Of a DNA stretch of 41,190 nt, positions 17,251 to 24,655 are shown one piece after another. Position 1 is the stretch's first letter. Each line of letters opens with the position of its first letter. The DNA comes from Hydrogenophilus sp. (GTDB taxonomy: Bacteria; Pseudomonadota; Gammaproteobacteria; Burkholderiales; Thiobacillaceae), in NCBI GenBank assembly GCA_020725195.1, contig DYFL01000021.1, positions 1 to 41,190 of the forward strand, given 5' to 3'. The notes under the pieces are model-generated. The model was not told the origin of the DNA. It did not search any database and worked only from the letters and a program-made list of their open reading frames with translations. Position numbers and translations under genes: made by a program.

Positions 17251-18315
17251 ATGCCCCACGCAAGCCCCAGGATCGAGCTGCGCACCTCGCCCCACGTGCA
17301 GAGCGGGCGCACGGTGGAGCAGATCATGCGCAACGTGGTGCTCGCGCTCCTGCCCATCTGCGCCTTCTCCGTCTGGCAGTTCGGGCTCTCGGTCGCCGCC
17401 CTGATCCTGACGGTCACCGCCGCCTGCCTCGCCACAGAGCGCTTCTTCAACTGGATGTCGGGCGAGCCCGGCACGCTCTCGGACTGGAGCGCCACCATCA
17501 CGGGGCTGCTCCTGGCCCTGACCCTGCCCCCGTCCTTCCCCCTCTGGATGGGGGCCGTGGCCGGCTTCGCCGCCATCGCCCTGGGCAAGGCCCTGTTCGG
17601 GGGGCTGGGCTACAACGTCTTCAACCCGGCCCTGGTGGGGCGCGCCTTCGTCCAGGCGGCCTTCCCGGTGTCCATCTCCACCTGGGTGCCGGCCTACGTC
17701 CCCGGCCGCTTCAGCGAGTTCATCCCCACCAGCTTCGGCGTCCCCCTCATGCTGCCGCCCGACCTCGGCCGGTGGGTGAGCCAGCACATGGTGGACGGCT
17801 ACACCGGGGCGACGCCGCTGGCGCGCTGGAAGTTCGAGAACCAGGTGGCGGGCGCGGAAGAGCTGCTGGCGGGCATGGCCACCGCCTCGGTGGGCGAGAC
17901 CTCGGCCCTGCTCATCCTGGCCTGCGGCCTCTATCTCGCCGTGCGCCGCTTCCTCGACTGGCGCATCCCCGCGGCGGTCCTGGGCTCGGCGCTGCTGCTG
18001 GCGCTGGTCTTCCACCTCGTCGACCCGGGCCGCTATCCGCCGCCCTACTTCGTGCTGCTCTCCGGCGGCCTGGTGCTGGGCGCGGTGTTCATGGCCACCG
18101 ACACGGCCACCTCCCCGGTCACGCCCAGGGGGGTGTGGATCTACGGCGCGGTGATCGGCACGGTCACGGTCATGATCCGCTACTTCGGCGGGCTCACCGA
18201 GGGGGTGATGTACGCCATCCTCCTGGGCAACGCGCTCACCCCGCTCATCGACCAGTACACCCAGCCGCGGGTCTTCGGGGCGCCGCGCAGGAAGGCGCCG
18301 GAGGGCAAGGCATGA
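17251..18315 (+). CDS. rnfD: Electron transport complex subunit RnfD
   Basis: A 354-residue polytopic membrane subunit homologous to NqrB. The covalent FMN site DGYTGATPLAR is present, with Thr188 as the predicted flavin-linked residue. Other family blocks are GGLGYNVFNPALVGRAF and VFMATDTATSPVTPRG. About nine or ten transmembrane segments are expected. Length matches the family. The ATG at 17251 lies 25 nt after orf214. The gene is followed by a CACAGAT-type repeat, then rnfG. Confidence 0.95.
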   Translation: MPHASPRIELRTSPHVQSGRTVEQIMRNVVLALLPICAFSVWQFGLSVAALILTVTAACLATERFFNWMSGEPGTLSDWSATITGLLLALTLPPSFPLWMGAVAGFAAIALGKALFGGLGYNVFNPALVGRAFVQAAFPVSISTWVPAYVPGRFSEFIPTSFGVPLMLPPDLGRWVSQHMVDGYTGATPLARWKFENQVAGAEELLAGMATASVGETSALLILACGLYLAVRRFLDWRIPAAVLGSALLLALVFHLVDPGRYPPPYFVLLSGGLVLGAVFMATDTATSPVTPRGVWIYGAVIGTVTVMIRYFGGLTEGVMYAILLGNALTPLIDQYTQPRVFGAPRRKAPEGKA

Positions 18316-18331
18316 GCCTCTCAACATCGGT

Positions 18332-18478
18332 TATCCACAGATGGACACAGATTTGCACAGATGTTTCAAAGGCTTGTGCCCGGTTAGACGTTTCACGCCC
18401 TGGTACGCGAGACATGACCTGCAGCATCCTGATGCCGCAAGGGTTTGTCTGTGTTCATCTGTGTAATCTGTGGATTTC
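18332..18478 (+). repeat. CACAGAT array pair in the rnfD/rnfG gap
   Basis: 18332-18363 contains three CACAGAT-type units (TCCACAGATGGACACAGATT and one more). 18446-18478 contains the complementary units (TCTGTG, ATCTGTG, ATCTGTGG). A core of about 80 bp separates the halves. The architecture, short tandem units facing their complement across a core, mirrors the GGGAAAC arrays although the sequence is unrelated. It fills the gap up to the rnfG start. Confidence 0.85.
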
Positions 18479-18481
18479 AGG

Positions 18482-19159
18482 ATGAACCAGCCCGCCCCCG
18501 CCATCACCTCCAGCACCGCCATGATCGGCACCCTGGCGCTGGTGGCCACCCTCTGCGGCATCCTCATCGTGTCGGCCTACCAGGGCACGCTCCCGGCCAT
18601 CACCGCCAACAAGAGGCTGGCCCTGGAGCGGGCGGTGTTCGAGGTCATCCCGGGCGCGGCCTCGGTCGCCGAGTACTACGCCAGCGCCCAGGGCATCCGC
18701 CCCGTGGACGAGGGGCCGGCGCCTGAGGGCGCGGTGAAGTTCTACGCCGCCTACGATGCGCAGGGCGCCTTCCTGGGCGTGGCCGCCGAGGCCGCCGCCA
18801 AGGGCTATGCCGACGTGGTGCGCATCCTCTACGCCTACGACCCCGTCCGGCAGGCGGTCACCGGCTTCGGGGTGGTCGGCATGCGGGAGACGCCGGGCAT
18901 CGGCGACAAGATCGTCACCGACCCACAGTTCCTGAAGAACTTCGAGGCCTTGGACGTGCGCCTCGATGCCGAGATGAAGGCCCTGGCCAATGCGGTGAAG
19001 GTGGTCAAGCACGGCACCAAGACCCGGGCCTGGGAGATCGACGCCATCTCCGGGGCCACCGTCACCTGCAAGGCGGTGGGGCGCGGCATCAACGACAGCG
19101 CCGGCCGGCTGCTGCCCATGCTGGTGCCGCACCTGGACAAGCTGAACATTCAATCGTGA
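18482..19159 (+). CDS. rnfG: Electron transport complex subunit RnfG
   Basis: A 225-residue protein with one N-terminal membrane helix (about 14-33) and a periplasmic FMN-binding domain homologous to NqrC. The flavinylation motif DAISGATVTCKAV is present, with Thr193 as the attachment residue, normally loaded by an ApbE-type transferase; no apbE is in this window. ATG 18482 follows the CACAGAT repeat. The TGA stop lies inside GTGAAAC, which reads as the first, degenerate unit of repeat array R4. Confidence 0.95.
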   Translation: MNQPAPAITSSTAMIGTLALVATLCGILIVSAYQGTLPAITANKRLALERAVFEVIPGAASVAEYYASAQGIRPVDEGPAPEGAVKFYAAYDAQGAFLGVAAEAAAKGYADVVRILYAYDPVRQAVTGFGVVGMRETPGIGDKIVTDPQFLKNFEALDVRLDAEMKALANAVKVVKHGTKTRAWEIDAISGATVTCKAVGRGINDSAGRLLPMLVPHLDKLNIQS

Positions 19160-19259
19160 AACGGGAAACGAGAAACGGGATGCCCACCCCGCACCTGCGG
19201 CGCGCCCCTCGCTGCCGGGAGGGTATTGCGTTTCCCTTTTCCCGTTTCCCATTTCCCGG
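19156..19259 (+). repeat. Heptamer repeat array R4 (rnfG/rnfE gap)
   Basis: The left half 19156-19179 has units GTGAAAC, GGGAAAC and GAGAAAC; the first contains the rnfG stop. The core 19180-19227 matches the reverse complement of the R2 core (1467-1520). The right half 19228-19259 has TTTCCC units. The rnfE start follows after a GGAGA ribosome site. Confidence 0.93.
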
Positions 19260-19265
19260 AGAAAC

Positions 19266-19916
19266 ATGATGGCCCTGCCCGGCAAGGCGCCGCCCAGCAC
19301 CCTGGACGAGTTCCTCGAAGGGCTCTGGCGCCAGAACCCCGTCTTCGTCATGGTGCTCGGCATGTGCCCCGCGCTGGCGGTGACCGTCTCGGCGGTGAAC
19401 GCGCTCGCCATGGGGCTCGCCACCGCCTTCGTGCTGGTGAGCTCGGCCCTGCTGGTGTCGCTCATCCGCAAGATGGTGCCCAAGGAGGTGCGGATCGCCA
19501 CCTACATCGTCATCATCGCCACCTTCGTGACCGTCGTCGATTACCTCATCGCCGCCATCAGCCTGGAGCTCTACGAGGCCCTGGGCGCCTTCATCCAGCT
19601 CATCGTGGTCAACTGCCTCATCCTCGGCCGGGCCGAGGCGCACGCCTCCAAGCACCCGCCGCTGCCCGCGGTGACCAACGCCCTGGGGATGGGCCTGGGC
19701 TTTGCCATCGGGCTCTTCGCCCTGGGCTCGGTGCGCGAGATCTTCGGCGCCGGCAAGCTCTTCGGCGTTTCCCTCTTCGGCCCCGACTTCCAGCCCTGGG
19801 TGGTGATGGTGCTGCCGCCCGGCGGCTTCTTCGTGCTGGGGGCGTGGCTGCTGCTGTTTTCCTGGTGGCGCAGCCGCAAAGTAACAAGATCCCCTCTCCC
19901 CGTGGGAGAGGGTTAG
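19266..19916 (+). CDS. rnfE: Electron transport complex subunit RnfE
   Basis: A 216-residue, six-helix membrane subunit homologous to NqrD. Family sequence runs from LWRQNPVFVMVLGMCPALAV, whose cysteine helps ligate the intramembrane Fe-S centre shared with RnfA, through IVVNCLILGRAEA, which supplies a second conserved cysteine. The last eight or so residues (TRSPLPVGEG) and the TAG stop are encoded by a CCCTCTCCCC/GGGAGAGGG palindromic repeat that begins at 19889, so the natural C-terminus appears to have been replaced. The start is ATG 19266 or ATG 19269. Confidence 0.94.
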   Translation: MMALPGKAPPSTLDEFLEGLWRQNPVFVMVLGMCPALAVTVSAVNALAMGLATAFVLVSSALLVSLIRKMVPKEVRIATYIVIIATFVTVVDYLIAAISLELYEALGAFIQLIVVNCLILGRAEAHASKHPPLPAVTNALGMGLGFAIGLFALGSVREIFGAGKLFGVSLFGPDFQPWVVMVLPPGGFFVLGAWLLLFSWWRSRKVTRSPLPVGEG

Positions 19917-20060
19917 GGTGAGGGAAGGATGTATGCAGACCACACAGCGCATGCCCTCACCCCCGGCCCCTCTGAGGGCCTACGGCCCATCCCTCGCCGT
20001 GCTCGGGACCAGCACTTTGTGCTGTCCTGCGCCCTTCGGGCTGGTCCCGGAGGGGGAGGG
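19889..20060. repeat. Palindromic repeat cluster in the rnfE/rnfA gap
   Basis: Contains CCCCTCTCCCCGTGGGAGAG (hairpin), then CCCTCACCCCCGGCCCCTCT and a closing GGAGGGGGAGGGG, with an inner inverted pair (GGGACCAGCAC / GGGCTGGTCCC). Related units occur inside rnfC (15964-16019) and downstream of iscX (near 40248-40276). No gene is seen in this gap. Confidence 0.8.
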
Positions 20061-20077
20061 GAGCAAAGGAGTTGACC

Positions 20078-20665
20078 ATGGCGCCTGAGTCCCTCACCCA
20101 GATCTTCCTCGGCACCCTGCTCGCTAACAACTTCGTGCTGGCCATGTTCCTGGGCCTGTGCCCCTTCCTCGGCGTGTCGGGCAAGCTCGACACCGCCGCC
20201 CCCATGGGCGCGGCCACCACCTTCGTCATGCTGGTCGCCTCGCTCTGCGCCTACGGCCTCAACTGGCTGGTGGTGGAGTTCCAGCTGGAGTTCCTGCGGC
20301 TCATCTCCTTCATCGTGGTCATCGCCTCGGCGGTGCAACTGGTGGAGATGTTCATGAAGAAATACAGCCCGGCCCTGTTCCGGGCCCTGGGCATCTTCCT
20401 GCCGCTCATCACCACCAACTGCGCCGTCCTCGGCGTCGCCCTGTTCCAGACCGCGCGCGAATACAACTTCCTGCAGTCCGTGGTCTTCGCCATCGCCGCC
20501 GGCGCCGGCTTCACCCTGGCGCTGGTGCTGATGGCCGGCCTGCGCGAGCGGCTGAACCTCGCCAACGTGCCCGGCGTGGTGCAGGGCACGGCCTTGTCCT
20601 TGATGCTGGCAGGCCTGCTCTCGCTCGCCTTCATGGGCTTTGCCGGCCTGGGGGCGGGCGAATGA
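20078..20665 (+). CDS. rnfA: Electron transport complex subunit RnfA
   Basis: A 195-residue, six-helix membrane subunit homologous to NqrE. It contains LANNFVLAMFLGLCPFLGVS and LPLITTNCAVLGVALF, whose two cysteines complete the intramembrane Fe-S centre with RnfE. ATG 20078 has an AAAGGAG site; an in-frame TTG lies six bases earlier. The stop overlaps the start of a small Cys-rich gene (ATGA), so the two are translationally coupled. The gene order C-D-G-E-A is that of anaerobe rnf operons rather than the gammaproteobacterial A-B-C-D-G-E order. Confidence 0.95.
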   Translation: MAPESLTQIFLGTLLANNFVLAMFLGLCPFLGVSGKLDTAAPMGAATTFVMLVASLCAYGLNWLVVEFQLEFLRLISFIVVIASAVQLVEMFMKKYSPALFRALGIFLPLITTNCAVLGVALFQTAREYNFLQSVVFAIAAGAGFTLALVLMAGLRERLNLANVPGVVQGTALSLMLAGLLSLAFMGFAGLGAGE

Positions 20666-20853
20666 GCACCTACCTCCTCACCATCGGCCTGATCCTGCTG
20701 CTGCTGCTGGGCTGGGTCGTGGTGCAGCGGGCCTACCGCCTCTTCGCCCGACGCCATCCGGAGCTCGGGCCCTTCCGCGACGAAGGCGCGGGCTGCGGCA
20801 GCTGTGCGGGCGGGCACTGCGGGCGGGGGCATTGCGAGGAACGCGGCGATTGA
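20662..20853 (+). CDS. Small single-helix Cys-rich membrane protein, NqrM-like
   Basis: A 63-residue protein: one membrane helix (about 4-22), a basic stretch, then a C-terminal tail with four cysteines (45, 48, 53, 58) and two histidines in CGSCAGGHCGRGHC. ATGA overlap with rnfA ties its translation to RnfA. NqrM, the known iron-delivery factor for the homologous Na+-NQR, has the same build (one helix plus a Cys cluster) and acts on NqrD/NqrE, the counterparts of RnfE/RnfA. I infer an Rnf maturation or metal-delivery role; sequence identity to NqrM is not obvious. Confidence 0.75.
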   Translation: MSTYLLTIGLILLLLLGWVVVQRAYRLFARRHPELGPFRDEGAGCGSCAGGHCGRGHCEERGD

Positions 20854-20935
20854 GTTCCGGATGAAATCAGGAGCCTGGAATCGGAAGCGGGATGTGATCG
20901 GCCTTGCTTCTGTCAGCGTCGGCAGGCACGGTGTT

Positions 20936-21060
20936 GAAGGCGGGCACCCAACGGCAAGATCAGCCGGCTAGCAGACGTTCTACAACATCGCTTCAACCGA
21001 CCGAAGCTCGGCCAAGCGGTCAGTCGATAACACCAAAGGCAAAAGGCAAGACCTGACCCT
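20936..21060 (+). repeat. 125/126-bp dispersed repeat, copy A
   Basis: Begins GAAGGCGGGCACCCAACGGC and ends GGCAAGACCTGACCCT. Copy B at 40850-40975 is nearly identical (a one-base indel and a few substitutions). It contains inverted segments such as GACCGAAGCTCGGCC. Copy A abuts a gene remnant and copy B truncates a methyltransferase gene, so it behaves as an inserted element or an element end. The family is not recognised. The upstream 20854-20935 holds nothing identifiable. Confidence 0.85.
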
Positions 21061-21065
21061 TGCTC

Positions 21066-21360
21066 TCGCTTGCTCTCGCATCCTGCCCACCGCCGCCAAT
21101 CCGGTGGGCGTGTGCATGATGGCCATCAGCGTGGTCAAGCTGCTGCCGCAGCAGGGCTGGACGGGGGCCATCGACGAGATTCTGGCCTCGGCCAGCGTCT
21201 TCTTCCTGGTCAGCGTGGGCCTGTCCTACGCCGCCCTGCGGGTGGGGTGCCAGGCCCCAGGCTGGAGCGCCGGGCCGAGGTCGTCTTCCTCTACGGCCTG
21301 GTGATCGTCATCGTCGCCGCCTCCGTTCTGGCCTACGCTATCAATAGATCCAGCCGATGA
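21066..21360 (+). pseudogene. Remnant of a small membrane-protein gene
   Basis: Two overlapping frames read as one protein: ANPVGVCMMAISVVKLL ... FFLVSVGLSYAALRV in one, then RLERRAEVVFLYGLVIVIVA to the TGA at 21360 in another. The shift lies near 21240-21265. The 5' end is missing where the 125-bp repeat ends. Two or three hydrophobic helices remain. Its stop overlaps the DUF599 start (ATGA), so the two were once coupled. The family is not recognised. Confidence 0.65.
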
Positions 21361-22049
21361 CGCCGCCCGCCCCGACCGCCATGCCCCTGATCACCCTCGT
21401 GCACGAACTGTCCGCCCTCGCGCTCAGCCTGGCCCTCGTCCTAGGCTATCACACCTACATGCATTGGCGGGTCAGGTCCGACCCGCATTTCTCGGTCCAT
21501 GCGGTCAACCAGCACGCCCGCCGCCGCTGGGTGGACGCGATGATGGCCTCCGGCGGCCACGGGATCCTGGCGGTCCAGACCCTGCGCAACTCGGTGATGG
21601 CCTGCAGCTTCATGGCCTCCACGGCGGTGCTGCTGATCATCGGCGTGCTCAACCTCAGCTCCGGCCTGGACAAGCCGGGCGGGGCCTGGCGGTCCATCAA
21701 CGCCCTGGCCGCCGGCGGCCCGGAGGTGCATCTGTTCAACGCCATGCTGCTCACCCTCGATTTCTTCTGCGCGTTCTTCTTCTTTTCCATGGCCATCCGC
21801 TATTACAACCACGTCGGCTACATGATCAACCTGCCGGCCGGCGAGGCGAGCGCCCGCTTCTCGCCCGAGCAGGTGACGGCCTTCCTGAACCGGGCCGGCA
21901 ACTACTATTCCTACGGCACGCGCACCTTCTTCTTCTGCCTGCCCCTGGTGTTCTGGTTCTTCGGCCCCCAGTACATGCTGCTCGCCACCCTGGGCCTGAT
22001 CGCCGTGCTCTACACCATGGACCGAGCCCCGCGCGAGACGCGGGAGTGA
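21357..22049 (+). CDS. DUF599 family membrane protein
   Basis: A 230-residue protein with about four membrane helices. The segment GILAVQTLRNSVMACSFMAS followed by a hydrophobic run (TAVLLIIGVL) is typical of DUF599 proteins. A second conserved part is YYNHVGYMINLP and NRAGNYYSYGTRTFFFCLPL. No biochemical function is known for the family. The start overlaps the upstream remnant's stop; dedA follows four bases after its stop. ATG 21378 is an alternative start. Confidence 0.85.
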   Translation: MTPPAPTAMPLITLVHELSALALSLALVLGYHTYMHWRVRSDPHFSVHAVNQHARRRWVDAMMASGGHGILAVQTLRNSVMACSFMASTAVLLIIGVLNLSSGLDKPGGAWRSINALAAGGPEVHLFNAMLLTLDFFCAFFFFSMAIRYYNHVGYMINLPAGEASARFSPEQVTAFLNRAGNYYSYGTRTFFFCLPLVFWFFGPQYMLLATLGLIAVLYTMDRAPRETRE

Positions 22050-22053
22050 AGCC

Positions 22054-22608
22054 GTGCAGCTGGCGGAGCTGATCGACACCTACGGCTACCTGGCCGTGGC
22101 CGTCGGCACCTTCCTGGAGGGGGAGACGGTGCTGGTCCTGGCGGGGCTCGCCGCGCACCGCGACTATCTGTCCCTGCCCGGGGTCATCCTGGTGGCCTTG
22201 CTCGCCAGCTTCCTCGGCGACCAGCTCTACTTCTACCTGGGGCGGCGGCACGGTCCGGCCCTGCTCGGGCGCTTTCCCGCCCTGCGGGCGGCTGCGGACC
22301 GGGTGGCGCCGCACATCCGGCGGCACCAGAACCTGCTCATCCTGTTCATCCGCTTCCTCTATGGGCTGCGCGTCGCCGGGCCGGTCGCGATCGGCATGAG
22401 CGGGGTCTCGCGGCTGCGCTTCTTCCTGCTCAACCTGGCCGGGGCGGCCCTCTGGGCGCCGCTCGTCGCCGGCCTGGGCTACGCCTTCGGCTTGGCGCTG
22501 GAGCGGGTCCTGGAGGATGCGCACCGGTACGAGGAGCTGATCTTCCTCGGCGTCGTGGCGGTGGCGCTGCTCTTCGGGCTGGTGCGGCGCCTGCGCCGCC
22601 GAGGCTGA
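22054..22608 (+). CDS. DedA-family membrane protein
   Basis: A 184-residue polytopic protein of the DedA/VTT (SNARE-associated) family. Hallmarks are FLEGETVLVLAGLAA near the N-terminus, ASFLGDQLYFYLGRRHG, the conserved FIRFLYGLRVAGPVAIGMSG and the tail LNLAGAALWAPLVAGLGYAF. Family members are lipid scramblases or transporters, including undecaprenyl-phosphate flippases. The start is GTG 22054, four bases after the DUF599 stop, suggesting an operon. Confidence 0.92.
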   Translation: MQLAELIDTYGYLAVAVGTFLEGETVLVLAGLAAHRDYLSLPGVILVALLASFLGDQLYFYLGRRHGPALLGRFPALRAAADRVAPHIRRHQNLLILFIRFLYGLRVAGPVAIGMSGVSRLRFFLLNLAGAALWAPLVAGLGYAFGLALERVLEDAHRYEELIFLGVVAVALLFGLVRRLRRRG

Positions 22609-22634
22609 CCTGGAACAGGCGGCGCGGATTAAAG

Positions 22635-22700
22635 CGTCATCCCCGCACAGGCGGGGACCCAGTGTCTTGATTCCCGGGTTCCCGCCCGCGCGGGAACGAC
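22635..22700. repeat. GTCATCCCCGC-type intergenic repeat pair
   Basis: CGTCATCCCCGCACAGGCGG (then GGACCCAG) is followed by an opposing TTCCCGCCCGCGCGGGAACG. Each half contains its own hairpin (CCCCGC/GCGGGG; TTCCCG/CGGGAA). This looks like the short dispersed palindromic repeats common between genes in proteobacteria. It lies in the convergent gap after dedA, just before MITE copy 2. Confidence 0.75.
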
Positions 22701-22723
22701 AAGCCTGCACGGGCAAGCGTTTC

Positions 22724-22960
22724 CTAGTACGCCAACCCATAAGTTTGCGTACATGCCGAGACGCGCATCCGCGCGCCGAGTGCGCGAAGCGAACCGCAGC
22801 CATAGCCGTAGCTATGGCGAGGATGAGCGAAAACGCAGTTTCGGTGCAGGCTAACCTGCCTGCCAGGCAGGTTAAGCCGCGAGGCGGCGGCCGTAACCAC
22901 AAAGCAATCGGCGATGCGGGGCGTGTCGAACATAGCGGAACTTATGGGTTGGCGTCCTAG
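22724..22960. mobile_element. 229-bp MITE, copy 2, with CTAG target duplication
   Basis: The element proper is 22728-22956, flanked by CTAG at 22724-22727 and 22957-22960. It has the same length as copy 1; the main visible difference is the last base of the right terminal repeat (C instead of A). The right CTAG supplies the TAG stop codon of the minus-strand gene that ends at 22957. As with copy 1, the element sits in a convergent gap against a stop codon. Confidence 0.9.
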
Positions 22961-24159
22961 GTGCCGAGCCGGGCGGCGAGTGTCTGCGATGCCCGGCGTG
23001 CCGCCTCCTCGCGCCCTCGGGCGGCCTCGAGCAGGGCCGTCCTGTCCTGGGCGATGGCCCGGCCGAGGCATGCGCCCACGCCGTCCGCGCCCGCGACGCT
23101 GTCTGCCTCCCCCGCATGCCAGGTGGCCGCATAGGCGGCCTGTTTGGTCACCTTGCCCACCTGGTCCGTGCGCAGCAGATTCACCCCGGGGACGCCGAAG
23201 GCCGCGGCCACGATGCGGCCGTGCAGGCTGCTGCCGCAGTAGGCGCGGGCATGGGCGAGCAGGGCGCAGATGTCCCAGAGGTTCAGCGATTCGAAGAGGT
23301 GGACGTCGCCCGAGCGCATGAACTGCAGCAGTCGGCGGTAGACGCCGGGGTCGTCGTGCCAGGGGGCGGCGCCGGCGCGGAAGAGGGCGATGCCGAGGCC
23401 GCTGGCTTTGATGACTTGGTCGAGCTGGGCGGCCAGCGCCTCGAGCGTGGCGTCGTCGCCGAAGTCGGCGGAACACTGCACGGCCAGGTAGCCCTGGGGG
23501 AAGGCGGCCCGCACCCGGGCCGGCTCGCCGGTCTGCGCGTGATCGCGGATGCGGCTGCCGAAGCAGGCCGCCGTCAGCACCGCGGGGTCGGGCGCCAGAT
23601 CGGCCTCGATGCCGGCGGCGGCCAGGTGGCCGGCGGTGACGCGGTCGCGCACGCTGACGTAATCGGCCTCGCGCAGGCGGGCGAGCGCTTCCTCACGCAG
23701 GGCTTCGGGCAGGCCCGGCAGGTTCACGCCGCCCACGGCCTGGTAGACGAGGCGGCCGGGGTTTGCGAACAGCGCCCTGGGCACGAGATAGGCGAGGGAC
23801 TGGTCGAGGCCGAGCAGGGTCTGGGCCCAGGCGAGCCGGCCTTGCCGGTCGGAATCGTAACGGGCGATGGCGGTCCGGGCCTCCTCGGGCGGGAGCAGCA
23901 TCACCGCCGCCTCGTAGAGGTCGCAGGTGAGGAGCTCGCCGCCCACATGCAGCACATGGGCCGGCGCCGCACCCCATTCGCGGGCCAGGTTGGCGATGGC
24001 GCGCACGCGGTGGCCGCCGAATTCCGTGAGGTCCCGCTCGGCCAGGCCGGCGATGACTGTCGCCCGGGGCCGGATCAGCGCCGCGGCGAGGTGGGCGAAG
24101 AGGAGGTCGCCGAGGTTGTGGCGGTCGAAGGCGCCGAAGAGGATGACCGGCTCAGCCAC
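22957..24159 (-). CDS. Polysaccharide pyruvyl transferase-family protein
   Basis: A 400-residue protein. The N-terminal VILFGAFDRHNLGDLLFAHL matches the start of the CsaB-type fold (glycine/Asn motif followed by GD). The C-terminal LNLWDICALLAHARAYCGSS and LHGRIVAAAFGVP form the family's conserved His block. Members transfer ketal pyruvate to sugars or act in related roles; the acceptor here is unknown and no polysaccharide genes are nearby. The start is GTG ending at 24159, overlapping the upstream gene's stop by eight bases. The TAG stop lies in the CTAG of MITE copy 2. Confidence 0.8.
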   Translation of the reverse strand: MAEPVILFGAFDRHNLGDLLFAHLAAALIRPRATVIAGLAERDLTEFGGHRVRAIANLAREWGAAPAHVLHVGGELLTCDLYEAAVMLLPPEEARTAIARYDSDRQGRLAWAQTLLGLDQSLAYLVPRALFANPGRLVYQAVGGVNLPGLPEALREEALARLREADYVSVRDRVTAGHLAAAGIEADLAPDPAVLTAACFGSRIRDHAQTGEPARVRAAFPQGYLAVQCSADFGDDATLEALAAQLDQVIKASGLGIALFRAGAAPWHDDPGVYRRLLQFMRSGDVHLFESLNLWDICALLAHARAYCGSSLHGRIVAAAFGVPGVNLLRTDQVGKVTKQAAYAATWHAGEADSVAGADGVGACLGRAIAQDRTALLEAARGREEAARRASQTLAARLGT

Positions 24160-24607
24160 AAAGCCGGCAGACGGTCATGAGCATGAGGTCGCGGGCGGCG
24201 CCGTCGACGCGGGGCAGGGCGCGCTTGAGGCGGCGGTCGTCCTCCACCCGGCCCGCGGCGATGGCCATGAGCGCGAGCACCAGGGGCGAGGCCGTGTAGG
24301 GGCCGGCGGGGTCGTCGGCCGTCTGGCGCACGGCGGCCAGGAGCTCTCCGGGCAGCTCGGCGAGGGGCTGCGCGCCGGCCGTGTCGATGCGGACCAGATG
24401 CAGCCCTTCGGCGCCCTCCAGCAGGCCGAGCTCGCCGCCTTCGAGCAGGGGCCAGGCCTCGACGAGGCCGGTGTCGGCGGCGTGAACGGGCGGGCCGGCG
24501 AGGAGCGCGCCGAAGAAGTCGGGAATGGCCGCCTCGGCGCCGCCGGGCAGGCGGTGCAGCTGCCAGACGAGTTCCTGCAGCGCTTCCAGCATGGCCGCGT
24601 TCAGCAT
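24152..24607 (-). CDS. Hypothetical protein upstream of the pyruvyltransferase-like gene
   Basis: About 151 residues from the ATG ending at 24607; a GTG seven codons earlier (ending 24628) is possible. It is a soluble acidic protein with no recognised domain. It contains LHRLPGGAEAAIPDFFGALL and a C-terminal LPRVDGAARDLMLMTVCRLC. It overlaps the pyruvyltransferase-like gene by eight bases, so the two probably work together. The family is not recognised. Confidence 0.65.
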   Translation of the reverse strand: MLNAAMLEALQELVWQLHRLPGGAEAAIPDFFGALLAGPPVHAADTGLVEAWPLLEGGELGLLEGAEGLHLVRIDTAGAQPLAELPGELLAAVRQTADDPAGPYTASPLVLALMAIAAGRVEDDRRLKRALPRVDGAARDLMLMTVCRLCG

Positions 24608-24655
24608 GGTTGTCGCCCCGTGGCACACGGTGCTGCATCCAAACGGGACGTGGTC

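Noticed and set aside
20936-21060. Integron attC site, considered because of ACCCAAC near the left end of the 125-bp repeat
   Set aside because: No matching GTTRRRY core at the other end and no integrase or cassette arrangement.
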